From: Pontixanthobacter sp. CEM42
Lineage (GTDB): Bacteria; Pseudomonadota; Alphaproteobacteria; Sphingomonadales; Sphingomonadaceae
Assembly (NCBI RefSeq): GCF_017812015.1
Contig: NZ_JADQTN010000001.1
Span: forward strand, 2,024,501-2,088,500
Direction of reading: 5' to 3'
DNA length: 64,000 nt
The notes under the pieces were generated by a model. That model saw nothing but the letters and a program-made list of their open reading frames with translations. It did no database searches and had not been told where the DNA came from. The position numbers and the translations under genes are program-made. Below are positions 17,654 to 26,834 of this stretch, piece after piece; within the stretch, counting starts at the first letter, position 1; each line of letters begins with the position of its first letter.

Positions 17654-19029
17654 TACCGCAACGCTCCTATCGCGCGCGTCGCTTGCCCGAGAGCATCGCG
17701 GAATTGCGCTGGCTTGTAAGTACCGGGGCTGCGCACAGCGCTGTAAGCCCGGTTGATATTGGCACGAATACCCGCCGCAGCACCGGTCGTGATCCGTCCG
17801 TCGCGAACCATAGCGTTGAGCAACGTGTCGACCGCCATCACCGCCTGCGCTGATCCGGCATAGTCAGTGAAACGCGGGCTTGTAGTGCGGTCCGAAATTG
17901 CCTGTACGACCGTGAAGGCGTCATTACCTGAATAGCCGCGTCCAGCGAGGCTATTCGACAAAGCTGCCGCTTCTCCGCGAAGCACCTGCGCGGCCTGCAC
18001 TGCGGCACCGCGTCCTTTGCCCATCGCACGGTGGAAGTCCTTGCTTGCCTTATCGAATGCAGCGGCGCGGCCTGGTGCCAATGCACGCGATACTGCGGAC
18101 AGCATGATAATATTCTCATCATTATAAGGCGCCATACCGAACGGGATCGGGCGGCCCGGATTGGTTTCAAAGGTCAGCTTGCGCTGCGGACCATCGGTGA
18201 TCGCGCGGTGGCAAGAATGGCAGTCATAGAAGTAATATTCAGGGAATACGCCTTCGGTGCCAAATTCTTCGCGCGCGAACAGATCAGTGGAACGGCGAAC
18301 CGCCTCTGCCTGACCAACCGCCCATAGGCGGACGCTGTCGGTCTTACCCTTGCGGTCTATATAATCCGCATCTTCGTCATGATGCTGTTGCAATGCAGAA
18401 AACAGGTCGAGCTCGAACGCCACACGCGGGTGGCCGGCAGCCATCATCGTATGGCTGACAAACTGGTTTCCATCTGCACTACCGAAGTGACAATCGAGGC
18501 AAACCCGCGCACGCGTTTGCGGACGCTCCAGCGGCGTCAGGCCAGCCGCGACGTTCGATTGATGCGTTGCTGGCGCAGCATAGTGGACCGCGAGCCAGCT
18601 TGATGATGCACCATGGCACGTTTCGCACCCGACACCGTCGGACACTTGAAAACGCGCACCTTGCTGTGATTTGGGGACATAAGTCGCGTGGCAGCCGAGG
18701 CATTGCGGGGCAGAGGTCGCAGGACCGATACCCATACTTGCTGCAATCTGGCGACCGCGCGGAGACGCCAATGCAGCATAAGCGCGGCTATGCGCGCCGG
18801 TCGAAGATGAGGGTTCTTGCCAACTGGCAATTTCATCTTGGCGGACGACTTCGCCATTGCCTTCGGCGCGGCCATGGCAGGTCGATCCAGCGCAAGTCGC
18901 CACGCCTTCATATTGGCCATTACCAGGGGTTTGTGCATCGGTGGGAGAACTACCCGCAGAGAGGAATGCCGCAGCGGCCAACAATGGCGCGCCAGCTATC
19001 GCAATAAATTTTCCCCGGATTCGCGTCAC
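17653..19029 (-). CDS. Periplasmic pentaheme cytochrome c (c554-like)
   Basis: The 458-residue secreted protein (signal peptide residues 1-32) has five haem-binding motifs. The first is an unusual CX4CH (CAGSTCH, cysteines 46 and 51). Four are canonical: CLGCH at 110, CETCH at 135, CLDCH at 177 and CHSCH at 270. The layout and spacing resemble the cytochrome c554/c-prime family. The final 180 residues are helical, alanine-rich and haem-free. It starts with GTG preceded by a strong AGGGGAGG ribosome site. As a soluble multihaem protein placed before the barrel and giant cytochrome genes, it could ferry electrons across the periplasm. Confidence 0.8.
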   Translation of the reverse strand: MTRIRGKFIAIAGAPLLAAAAFLSAGSSPTDAQTPGNGQYEGVATCAGSTCHGRAEGNGEVVRQDEIASWQEPSSSTGAHSRAYAALASPRGRQIAASMGIGPATSAPQCLGCHATYVPKSQQGARFQVSDGVGCETCHGASSSWLAVHYAAPATHQSNVAAGLTPLERPQTRARVCLDCHFGSADGNQFVSHTMMAAGHPRVAFELDLFSALQQHHDEDADYIDRKGKTDSVRLWAVGQAEAVRRSTDLFAREEFGTEGVFPEYYFYDCHSCHRAITDGPQRKLTFETNPGRPIPFGMAPYNDENIIMLSAVSRALAPGRAAAFDKASKDFHRAMGKGRGAAVQAAQVLRGEAAALSNSLAGRGYSGNDAFTVVQAISDRTTSPRFTDYAGSAQAVMAVDTLLNAMVRDGRITTGAAAGIRANINRAYSAVRSPGTYKPAQFRDALGQATRAIGALR

Positions 19030-19107
19030 GAACCACCTCCCCTAAGACGGCACCCTAAGACATCAACTCTGTCCTGCAAGCGGGAATTCTCATCCCCCAC
19101 TAGCCGA

Positions 19108-19827
19108 TCACATCAAAGTGGTCGCGAGAAGATCGACTTGAGTGGTGCAGCCTTTGCCGAGCAGAGCCACTGTCAGATCGTCCAAATCCTCAGGTACTGC
19201 GTCCATTTGGGTGAATTTTATCATTGCGGGAGCTCCGCCGCTCGGGCCGGTAATCGAATAGGTCGAACCCTCTGCCAGTGGCAGGCGTTTGCTGTCCCAC
19301 GCGGTTACCATCTCGTCCTCGAGGAAAGTCACGTGGACATGCTCGGCAGACTCGGCACTCGCAATGACATAGGTTGATGCCTGATCACGCCCGGGACGCC
19401 ACATTTGCACGGCGGACATGTCCGCGACGCACATCGTGCCGGATTTTGAAACATCGACCCACCACAAATTGGGGCTAGTCAGCGATGCTGGCGGCGGATC
19501 GCCGCGTGTTGCCCCGGTGCGTACTTGTCCGGCGGCACGGCGACGAGTCAACGCCGCGATGGCTGTGCGGTTGCTTTTGCCGCGTTCGGCAACGCGGTGG
19601 GTACCTGCGCCGCTAATCACACGCGTTCCGCCATTGGCAAGAATGGTCACCGAGTCACCCGTCTGCAAAGTAATCCGGCCACTATCACTCAGCTTCATCC
19701 CAACAGGATATTTGCTAGCTGATGGGCCGCTGGACTTGATGACAACACCTGCTTGGGCAGCAATAGGTGCCACAACAGCAGCGCATCCCAGCGCGGCGGA
19801 GATCATTAGCGGTTTAACCGAGAACAT
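19108..19827 (-). CDS. Exported protein of unknown function, weakly FecR-like
   Basis: The 239-residue product has a clear signal peptide (cleavage near AQA-GVVIKSSG, residue 26). An N-terminal beta-rich part of the form SGRITLQTGDSVTILANGG resembles FecR-type sensor domains, though this is a weak resemblance. A basic linker and a C-terminal domain with three Cys follow. The gene starts with GAGGAGGGAG before ATG and overlaps the cyclase stop by 14 bases, so it is translationally tied to the CHASE2 cyclase. A role as a periplasmic partner or ligand presenter for the CHASE2 sensor is inferred from that linkage alone. Confidence 0.6.
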   Translation of the reverse strand: MFSVKPLMISAALGCAAVVAPIAAQAGVVIKSSGPSASKYPVGMKLSDSGRITLQTGDSVTILANGGTRVISGAGTHRVAERGKSNRTAIAALTRRRAAGQVRTGATRGDPPPASLTSPNLWWVDVSKSGTMCVADMSAVQMWRPGRDQASTYVIASAESAEHVHVTFLEDEMVTAWDSKRLPLAEGSTYSITGPSGGAPAMIKFTQMDAVPEDLDDLTVALLGKGCTTQVDLLATTLM

Positions 19828-21892
19828 AGGCTCCCTCCTCGTTCAAATTCTTAATCCGGTGTAGCAGATTTTCCAGCGCAGTGTCATCTGGATGGCTTCG
19901 GATAAGGCTCTCTACCACGCTGGCTGCGCCGGTCTTGTTAGTTTCCGACATTGTGAGAGCTTCGTGCATCTTTGCCCGATCTGCCTCAGGGAACTCCGGA
20001 GAGGGCTCCAGAATGTCGACCGGCTGCGCCCTTCCGCGCAGCACCACGCGGCCCATCGGACGCCACCAATCGAGGCCCGAACGTTCGGCAAATTCGCGGC
20101 TAGCCATCACGCTGGACTCGAGCGCTTTGTTCGCTGCTTCCAGCCTGGCGGCGGTATTCATGCTGTCACCCAGTGCGGTATATTGAATCCGCGTATCCCC
20201 GCCGAAATTGCCGACAACTGCCTCGCCGTAATGCAAGCCGACGCGGGTCTTGCCGATTTTCGGGAGGTCAGGATCCATAGCAGCGACTTCCGCACGAAAG
20301 GCTTCGCCAGCTTGCCAGATCGCATAGCCAGCCTTGGCCGCACGCTCTGCATCATCAGGCTTGGCAATCGGTGCGCCCCAAAAAGCAACCACCGCATCGC
20401 CAACAAATTTGTCGATCACGCCGCCATGGTCGAGCACAACTTGGCTTAGCATTTCTAGATAGCGGTTGAGCAGTTTCGCGACCATTTCGGGAGAGACCGC
20501 ATGGCTCATCTTGGTGAAGCCCTCCAGATCGCTGAAAAGGACATAAATCTCCTTCTTCTCGCCATGCAACGCGAGAAGTTCAGGGTTCTCGATAATCTCG
20601 GCAGCCATCTCTTGCGGGAGATATTTGCCAAGCGCCCCTTGTGCAAAATTACGCTGCACCGCCCCTGCGGCCCGTGCGGTCGAGGTCACCGCCATAAACG
20701 CGATCGCCCAGCCTGCCAGCCACCCGACTGCGGGCAGGCCATAGGTATCAGCGCCTTGAAAGTGCATCACAAAGGGAGCACCCAGCATAATCATGAACTG
20801 CAACCCCAGCAGCGCATAAATTTGCCAACTGCCCCATTCGAGCAAGCCGGTCAGCACCGCCATTGCGATAACCAAAATCGCCAGCGCCCAAAGCGTTGCT
20901 GGCAGCGGCTTGGAGAGGCTTGCCCCGTCGAGCATCTGCGCCATCATTTCGGCGTGGACTTGCAACCCCGGAGGATCGAAGCCGGTTCCGTCCGACACGC
21001 TGGTCGGCACGCGGTCGAAATCCACAAGATCGCCGCCAATCAGGATGTATCGGCCTTCGAACAGAGGTCGATATTCATCGATCACTGCTGGAATTGCGAA
21101 GACTTCCTCGTCTGCAAGGGAGTCGATGGGAATGATCGGGAACAGCGTTTCCGCAATGGCCTCCTGACCACCTTCGATCGCATCGTTCTGACCATCGCGC
21201 GCCGACAGGCGGTAGCGGATCGCTCCCGCATATCCCGGCAACGATTTTTCGGCCTCGTCCGCTCCCAACAGCATTGAGCGCGTAAGAGTTGGCGGCAAGC
21301 GATCGTCGGGCTGAGGCCACCGGCGCGTAACGTCAAAAGCATTATCGAGCTGGATACTTGCAGGGACCGCGTTGCTGCCTTGCAGCCGGTCCAGAAACTC
21401 TTCGAGATAGAGCTGCTGCTCATATTCGATGTCGCCTTCATTTGCCTCTTGCAGCACATAGGCAACCGAGACTGGGGTCTGCATATTGCGCAGCGTTTCG
21501 ATCAGCTCTTCATCTTCATCCTGAGGCTGGTCGAACAAAATATCGATACCGATGGATTTTACGCCCAGCTTGTCGAGATTGCGCAAAGCCGCGGCCAGCA
21601 TCCCGCGATCGAGCGGCGAACGTTTTTGTGCCTTGATCAGCGTCTGCTCGTCATAGACGACCATGATGATACGCGGATCCTGCTCGACATCCTGCATGCT
21701 GGCAGTCTGATAAGCGCGGAAATCATACATCCCCGTCTCGGCCTGATTGATAATTGGCACCGCCCAGCCAAATCGCGCGACAATCAGCGCGAGCACAACC
21801 AATAGGATCGTGAGGCCCAGCCGCCTCGGGCCAGCCTCGCGCACATTGCGCCAGCCGCGTTGGATGAAATTTACTGAACGCGCAGACGCCAT
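19814..21892 (-). CDS. CHASE2-domain class III adenylate/guanylate cyclase
   Basis: The 692-residue membrane protein has an N-terminal TM (about residues 24-42), a periplasmic CHASE2 sensor domain (about 45-330, including DPRIIMVVYDEQTL and GVKSIGIDILFDQPQDED), three TM helices (about 335-410) and a class III cyclase domain (about 440-640). The two catalytic metal-binding aspartates are visible in VLFSDLEGFTKM and KFVGDAVVAFWG, and the adenine-side region reads ALGDSMNTAARLE. It should make cAMP or cGMP in response to a periplasmic cue. The start is placed at ATG 21892, 5 bases after GGGGAGG; a GTG one codon upstream is too close to that site. It heads the minus-strand cytochrome operon. Confidence 0.9.
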   Translation of the reverse strand: MASARSVNFIQRGWRNVREAGPRRLGLTILLVVLALIVARFGWAVPIINQAETGMYDFRAYQTASMQDVEQDPRIIMVVYDEQTLIKAQKRSPLDRGMLAAALRNLDKLGVKSIGIDILFDQPQDEDEELIETLRNMQTPVSVAYVLQEANEGDIEYEQQLYLEEFLDRLQGSNAVPASIQLDNAFDVTRRWPQPDDRLPPTLTRSMLLGADEAEKSLPGYAGAIRYRLSARDGQNDAIEGGQEAIAETLFPIIPIDSLADEEVFAIPAVIDEYRPLFEGRYILIGGDLVDFDRVPTSVSDGTGFDPPGLQVHAEMMAQMLDGASLSKPLPATLWALAILVIAMAVLTGLLEWGSWQIYALLGLQFMIMLGAPFVMHFQGADTYGLPAVGWLAGWAIAFMAVTSTARAAGAVQRNFAQGALGKYLPQEMAAEIIENPELLALHGEKKEIYVLFSDLEGFTKMSHAVSPEMVAKLLNRYLEMLSQVVLDHGGVIDKFVGDAVVAFWGAPIAKPDDAERAAKAGYAIWQAGEAFRAEVAAMDPDLPKIGKTRVGLHYGEAVVGNFGGDTRIQYTALGDSMNTAARLEAANKALESSVMASREFAERSGLDWWRPMGRVVLRGRAQPVDILEPSPEFPEADRAKMHEALTMSETNKTGAASVVESLIRSHPDDTALENLLHRIKNLNEEGAYVLG

Positions 21893-21912
21893 CACGTCCT
21901 CCCCTAAATTCA

Positions 21913-21934
21913 GGAAAGACGCTCAAGCGTTTCC
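21913..21934 (-). terminator. Possible hairpin between gcvPB and the cyclase gene
   Basis: Between the gcvPB stop and the cyclase start, the minus strand can fold GGAAACGC/GCGTCTTTCC with a four-base loop and a two-base bulge, followed by a short T-poor tail. It may end the gcv transcript. The tail is weak, so read-through is possible. Confidence 0.3.
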
Positions 21935-21949
21935 GGTCAAGTCTAGGCG

Positions 21950-23536
21950 TTACTCGGGATCGGTATAAGCGAGCAGCGGTTTGCGCGCCGCTTGCGTCTC
22001 GTCCATCCTGCTACGCGGGGCATAGTGCGGCGCAGTGGCAAGCGTTTGATCGCCTGCTTTGGCCCGCTCAACGACGCTGCGGAAAGCCGTTATAAACTGA
22101 TCGATAGTCGCTTTGCTTTCGGTCTCGGTCGGTTCGACCAGCATCGCGCCATGGACCACCAGCGGGAAATACATCGTCATCGGGTGGTACCCCTCGTCGA
22201 TCATTCCCTTGGCCAGATCCATGGTCGAGAGACCATCGGCAAAATCCTTATCGCCAAACAACGCTTCGTGCATACACGGCCCGCTTGGTGCGTACGGCGC
22301 GTAAAGCACGTCCTCCATCGAGCGTAGGATGTAATTTGCGTTGAGCACGGCATCTTCGGCAACTTGCTTAAGCCCGTCAGCGCCATGGCTAAGCATGTAG
22401 GTCAGGGCGCGGGTGAACATGCCCATCTGGCCATGGAATGCGGTCATCCGCCCGAAATGGCTAAGCGGCCCACCGAAATGCTCTTTGGCGAACGCGTCTG
22501 CGCCCTCTTCCTCTACCAAGTGCACGACGCCGTCTTTAGTACGCGCAGTATATGGCAGCGGGCCGAAGGGACTGAGTGCTTCAGACAGCACAACCGGACC
22601 GCTACCCGGTCCGCCACCGCCATGCGGGGTAGAGAAAGTCTTGTGCAGATTGATATGCATCGCATCGACGCCAAGATCACCCGGGCGCACTCGCCCAACG
22701 ATCGCGTTGAAGTTCGCCCCATCACAATAGACGAAGCCGCCTGCTGCGTGGACCGCATCGGATATCGCGCGCATATCCGGTTCGAACAATCCGCACGTGT
22801 TCGGGTTGGTGATCATCACCGCCGCAACATCGGGTCCAAGGCGTGCTTTCAATGCCTCGAGGTCGACACGGCCATCCGCGTTAGCGGGGATGCCCTCAAC
22901 GCGGTATCCGGCAAAGGCGGCCGTCGCGGGATTGGTGCCGTGGGCACTTTCGGGCACCAGTACGACTTCGCGCGCATCGCCGCGCGCTTCCAAAGCCGCA
23001 CGGATACACAGGATACCGCATAGCTCACCATGTGCGCCCGCTTTGGGGCTCATCGCCACACCGTGCATCCCGGTCAGCTTAATCAGCCAATGCGCCAGCT
23101 CGTTGATCACGCCGAGCGCACCGCGCACCGTATCAACCGGCTGCAAAGGGTGAACGTCTGCAAAGCCAGGCATCCGGGCAACTTTTTCATTGAGGCGCGG
23201 GTTGTGCTTCATAGTGCAGGAACCAAGCGGGAAGAAACCCAAATCAATTCCGTAATTCTGACGGCTGAGGCGGGTATAGTGCCGTATCGCTTCAGGCTCT
23301 GCCAAACCGGGCAGGCCGATATCCGCATCACGCGCCATTCCGCCGAGGCGAGTGGTTGCAGACGTATCCACTTCGGGCAGATCGACGCCGGTGGTTTGAT
23401 TGTCCGCGATCTCGAAGATCAACGGCTCTTCCAGCATCAGCGCCTTATTGCCGGTGGTGGTTGCGGGACCGCCAAATTTGCCCTCGCCGGCTGCAGGTGT
23501 CGTGGGCTTCCAGCCGCTCTGATTGGGCGCGTTCAT
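21950..23536 (-). CDS. gcvPB: Glycine dehydrogenase (decarboxylating) subunit 2
   Basis: The 528-residue PLP-containing half of the two-subunit P protein decarboxylates glycine and passes the aminomethyl group to lipoyl-GcvH. The PLP lysine lies in [16 protein letters not shown], and the SCTMKHNPR segment and [11 protein letters not shown] are characteristic. Its ATG overlaps the gcvPA stop by four bases (ATGA), consistent with coupled translation of the two subunits. It is the last gene of the glycine cleavage operon. Confidence 0.97.
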   Translation of the reverse strand: MNAPNQSGWKPTTPAAGEGKFGGPATTTGNKALMLEEPLIFEIADNQTTGVDLPEVDTSATTRLGGMARDADIGLPGLAEPEAIRHYTRLSRQNYGIDLGFFPLGSCTMKHNPRLNEKVARMPGFADVHPLQPVDTVRGALGVINELAHWLIKLTGMHGVAMSPKAGAHGELCGILCIRAALEARGDAREVVLVPESAHGTNPATAAFAGYRVEGIPANADGRVDLEALKARLGPDVAAVMITNPNTCGLFEPDMRAISDAVHAAGGFVYCDGANFNAIVGRVRPGDLGVDAMHINLHKTFSTPHGGGGPGSGPVVLSEALSPFGPLPYTARTKDGVVHLVEEEGADAFAKEHFGGPLSHFGRMTAFHGQMGMFTRALTYMLSHGADGLKQVAEDAVLNANYILRSMEDVLYAPYAPSGPCMHEALFGDKDFADGLSTMDLAKGMIDEGYHPMTMYFPLVVHGAMLVEPTETESKATIDQFITAFRSVVERAKAGDQTLATAPHYAPRSRMDETQAARKPLLAYTDPE

Positions 23537-24894
23537 GCCAATTTCTCCTTCAGCGCGGAACAGAGGGTTTCGATATCCTCCTCGGTCGTGGTTTCGGTAA
23601 CCGCAACCAGTAATCCGCCGGAAAACGCATCGACGTCCGGATACAGCCTGCCAAGCGATACGCCCGCCAAAATCTTGTCTTCGGCCAAATCGCGCACGAT
23701 CTGCCGCGCGTCCGCATCGAACATGATTGTAAACTCGTTGAAGAAGCTGTCGTTCAGAACCGTCACACCGGGAACCGCCGCCAGTTTGTCTGCCGCAATA
23801 CAGCTAAGGCGGTGGTTCTCTGCCGCCAATTGCCGCAACCCTTTCTCGCCCAGCAGCGTCATATGCACACTGAACGCCAGCGCGCAGAGTCCGCTATTGG
23901 TGCAGATGTTGGACGTCGCTTTCTCGCGCCGGATATGTTGCTCACGTGTCGAAAGCGTCAGCACAAAACCGCGCTTGCCATCGGCATCGACGGTCTCACC
24001 GCAAAGCCGCCCGGGCATCTGGCGGACATGCTTCTTGTCGCGCACAGCAAACAGGCCGAGATAGGGTCCGCCAAATTGCAGACCAACGCCAATCGACTGA
24101 CCTTCACCCACGACGATATCCGCGCCCAGCTCACCGGGTGACTTGATCGCACCCAACGCCACTGGTTCGGTGTTTACGGCGATCAGCAGCGCACCTTTGG
24201 CATGCGCTGCTTCGGCAATCTCTTCCAAATCCGGCAGGCGGCCCAAAATGTCGGGATATTGGACCACAACGCAGGATGTATTGTCGTCGATCCGTGCAAT
24301 CAGACCCGCATTGTCGGGCTGCGCACTGATCGCGGGCTTCGCACCGGCGATATCGTCATCGGTAAACTTGGCCATCGTGCGAACGACTTCAGCATAGTGG
24401 GGGTGCAGCGCGCCGGAGAGAACCACTCGCTTGCGCTTGGTTACGCGATGCGCCATCGCCACCGCTTCCCAGCATGCGGTCGAGCCATCATACATCGATG
24501 CATTGGCTACTGCGCAGCCATAGAGGCGCGCAACCTGGCTCTGGAATTCGAACAGCATTTGCAGCGTGCCCTGCGCGATTTCGGGCTGGTACGGTGTGTA
24601 GGCCGTCAGAAATTCGCCGCGCTGGATGATATGATCGACCGAAGCCGGAACATGATGGCGATAAGCCCCGGCGCCGAGGAAAAACGCCGCATCTGCCGCC
24701 GCCAGATTCTGCTTCGACAGCGTGCGCATATGTTTCTCGACCGCCATCTCGCCGGCATGCATTGGCAAATCGCGGATCGGTCCATCAAGCCGCGCCACTT
24801 CGGGCACATCGATAAACAGATCATCGACAGAGGAAGCGCCGATAGTGTCGAGCATCGCCGAGCGGTCGGTATCGGTGAGGGGTAGGTAACGCAT
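23533..24894 (-). CDS. gcvPA: Glycine dehydrogenase (decarboxylating) subunit 1
   Basis: The 453-residue N-terminal-half subunit of the P protein partners with GcvPB. The sequence from [15 protein letters not shown] through [16 protein letters not shown] and [16 protein letters not shown] is diagnostic. The start is set at 24894 because MRYLPLT is the family's usual beginning; the six-codon upstream extension runs into the palindromic repeat at 24907-24987. The ribosome site is weak, and the gene sits about 100 bases after gcvH, separated by that repeat. Confidence 0.96.
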   Translation of the reverse strand: MRYLPLTDTDRSAMLDTIGASSVDDLFIDVPEVARLDGPIRDLPMHAGEMAVEKHMRTLSKQNLAAADAAFFLGAGAYRHHVPASVDHIIQRGEFLTAYTPYQPEIAQGTLQMLFEFQSQVARLYGCAVANASMYDGSTACWEAVAMAHRVTKRKRVVLSGALHPHYAEVVRTMAKFTDDDIAGAKPAISAQPDNAGLIARIDDNTSCVVVQYPDILGRLPDLEEIAEAAHAKGALLIAVNTEPVALGAIKSPGELGADIVVGEGQSIGVGLQFGGPYLGLFAVRDKKHVRQMPGRLCGETVDADGKRGFVLTLSTREQHIRREKATSNICTNSGLCALAFSVHMTLLGEKGLRQLAAENHRLSCIAADKLAAVPGVTVLNDSFFNEFTIMFDADARQIVRDLAEDKILAGVSLGRLYPDVDAFSGGLLVAVTETTTEEDIETLCSALKEKLA

Positions 24895-24906
24895 TCTATC
24901 AATTCC

Positions 24907-24987
24907 CGTCATCCCAGCGAAGGCTGGGATCGCTGTCCGCTAGGTCGGACGATGTTGAAAAAGATCCCGGCCTGCGCTGGGATGACG
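24907..24987. repeat. REP-like palindromic intergenic element
   Basis: Two perfect 13-base inverted arms, CGTCATCCCAGCG at 24907-24919 and its reverse complement at 24975-24987, enclose imperfectly complementary sequence including a second inner GCTGGGAT/GATCCCGG pair. Elements beginning CGTCATCCCAGCG are common intergenic palindromes in alphaproteobacterial genomes. It sits inside the gcv operon, between gcvH and gcvPA, and as RNA would form a long hairpin that could tune the expression of the downstream genes or stabilise the gcvTH part. Confidence 0.75.
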
Positions 24988-24994
24988 TCGGTAA

Positions 24995-25366
24995 TTACAA
25001 GCTGGCGACAAACGCCTCGTAAGCCTTGGCGTCCATCAGGCCTTCAAGTTCGTCCTTGTCACCGATGGTCATTTTGAAGAACCAACCGTCTTCTTCAGGA
25101 GACGTGTTCACCAGCGCGGGGTCTTCTTCCAAGGCGGCATTGCCTTCGACAACTTCGCCGGTGATCGGCGCGTAGACGTCGCTTGCTGCTTTGACTGATT
25201 CCACGACAGCCGCATCGCCGCCCTTATCGACCATCGATCCCACTTCGGGCGTTTCGACAAACACAATGTCGCCCAATTGCTCTTGCGCGTAGTCAGTGAT
25301 GCCGACGGTTGCGGTATCGCCTTCTACGTCGATCCATTCATGTTCATCGGTGAAGTAACGGGCCAT
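24995..25366 (-). CDS. gcvH: Glycine cleavage system H protein
   Basis: The 123-residue lipoyl carrier shuttles the aminomethyl group between the P, T and L proteins. The lipoylated lysine is in [17 protein letters not shown], and the N-terminus [12 protein letters not shown] is standard. The start is set at 25366 with GAGGAG eight bases upstream; an in-frame extension into gcvT is not needed. Four bases separate it from the gcvT stop. Confidence 0.97.
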   Translation of the reverse strand: MARYFTDEHEWIDVEGDTATVGITDYAQEQLGDIVFVETPEVGSMVDKGGDAAVVESVKAASDVYAPITGEVVEGNAALEEDPALVNTSPEEDGWFFKMTIGDKDELEGLMDAKAYEAFVASL

Positions 25367-25370
25367 CGGT

Positions 25371-26525
25371 TCAGTCTCCTCGGTAGTAATTATTCGGTAC
25401 GAAGGGCATCGGCGTAACGGTTGCATCGAGCCGCTTGTTCCGGACCTCAATCTGCAATTGAGTATCTTTCTTGGCGTAGTCGGATGCGACGTAAGCCATC
25501 GCGATCGGATAACCGAGCGTAGGCGAGAAACCGCCGCTGGTCACACGGCCGATCTGTTCGTCTCCGGAGAATACCAATGCGCCTTCACGCGCAGGCATCC
25601 GGCCGTCGACTTTAAGGCCAACACGCTTGGTCGGCGATCCTTCATCCAGCATCTTGGCGCATGTCGCATGGCCCATCCAGCCACCCGTTTCACGGCGGCT
25701 TTTGGCGAGGCCAAACAAGAGGCGCGCCGACACAGGATCGGTCTCCGTATCAAGATCATGCCCATAAAGCGGAAGGCCAGCTTCCAGACGCAGCGAATCC
25801 CGTGCACCCAAGCCAATCGGTTGCACCTCAGGTTCATTGCACAGCAGCGTCGCAATCTTCTCTGCATCCTTGGCCGGGAGCGAGATTTCAAACCCGTCTT
25901 CACCGGTATAGCCGGAGCGGCTGATGCTCATCCCGACGCCATCAATTTCGAAATGTCCGAACTTCATAAAGACCAACGATGACAGAGGAAATTTTCCTGT
26001 CGCATGGCGGTCTAGTGCCACAAACGCTTCCGGGCCCTGCAATGCCAGCAGAGCACGGTCTTCGAGGTGGTTGAGCGTGACATCGTCGGGCAGATGCTCG
26101 CGCAGATGGGCGATATCTTCCCATTTGGTCGCACCGTTCACCACGAGGTAGAACTCGTTCGGCCAGCGTGAAACCATCAGATCATCGAGTACCCCGCCTT
26201 CCTCGTTGAGCAGCAGAGAATAGCGCTGCATGCCCAATTCCAGCGTAGACAGATCGATCGGTAGCAGCGCCTCAAGTGCAGCAGCAGCGCCTTCGCCGGA
26301 AATCAGCAATTGCCCCATATGGCTGACATCGAACAGGCCTGCATGGGTGCGGGTCCAATTGTGTTCAGCCACGATTCCACCATGCTCTCCGGCATATTGA
26401 ATCGGCATCTGATAACCGGCAAATTCGACCATCCGCCCGCCCATTTTGCGGTGCCATGCGTCCAACGGGAGCATTTGCTCCTCCGGCATATCGTCTGGGT
26501 GGGTATCAGATGTATCGTCGCTCAT
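25371..26525 (-). CDS. gcvT: Glycine cleavage system T protein (aminomethyltransferase)
   Basis: The 384-residue enzyme transfers the methylene group from lipoyl-bound aminomethyl to tetrahydrofolate, releasing ammonia. Recognisable segments are [45 protein letters not shown] and [20 protein letters not shown]. The chosen ATG at 26525 has GGGGAC upstream; initiation a few codons further upstream is possible. It is the first gene behind the glycine riboswitch. Confidence 0.96.
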   Translation of the reverse strand: MSDDTSDTHPDDMPEEQMLPLDAWHRKMGGRMVEFAGYQMPIQYAGEHGGIVAEHNWTRTHAGLFDVSHMGQLLISGEGAAAALEALLPIDLSTLELGMQRYSLLLNEEGGVLDDLMVSRWPNEFYLVVNGATKWEDIAHLREHLPDDVTLNHLEDRALLALQGPEAFVALDRHATGKFPLSSLVFMKFGHFEIDGVGMSISRSGYTGEDGFEISLPAKDAEKIATLLCNEPEVQPIGLGARDSLRLEAGLPLYGHDLDTETDPVSARLLFGLAKSRRETGGWMGHATCAKMLDEGSPTKRVGLKVDGRMPAREGALVFSGDEQIGRVTSGGFSPTLGYPIAMAYVASDYAKKDTQLQIEVRNKRLDATVTPMPFVPNNYYRGD

Positions 26526-26834
26526 AACAGTCCCCGGCAAAGTGCACACGCGCCATTACGGCCCGCCAATTCTGCACCCCCTCTGTCGGGTAACCTGAGA
26601 GTTTTAACGTGCCGCCCGTTACCGGATCTTGCACGCTTACCCCTTCGGTGGCCCGTCTTGCGAAGGGCGCTTTCCAGAGTGTCTGCCAATGCGCGGTCCG
26701 TTATACCTGAGAGTTTCCGGGGCGGTTGCTCCTTCGGTGCCACAGCTCCTGCAAGCTATGATCTCTCCCGCGCATCGGCCAAAGAATCACTTCCTTGGCG
26801 ACGGATATTTCACTGCGCGAATAGCGCGCCTCGG
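26526..26834. other. Intergenic region between metH and gcvT
   Basis: This gap of about 310 bases holds the tandem glycine riboswitch (26577-26770) and, toward metH, a short GC hairpin (GCGCG/CGCGC near 26815-26832). The hairpin may help end the metH transcript. The promoter of the gcv operon must lie within 26770-26834 or inside metH. I see no convincing coding sequence here. Confidence 0.6.
26577..26770 (-). promoter_or_regulatory. Tandem glycine riboswitch
   Basis: Read on the minus strand, the leader contains two copies of the glycine aptamer core. The first runs from GGGAGAG through CACCGAAGGAGCAA to AAACTCTCAGGTAT (about 26703-26769). The second runs from ACACTCTGGAAAG through CACCGAAGGGGTAAGC to AAACTCTCAGGTTACC with the closing GACAGAGGGG (about 26577-26682). 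A short linker joins them. Glycine binding switches on glycine cleavage genes in known examples. The element ends about 50 bases before the gcvT start, which suits control of gcvT-gcvH-gcvPA-gcvPB. Confidence 0.95.
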
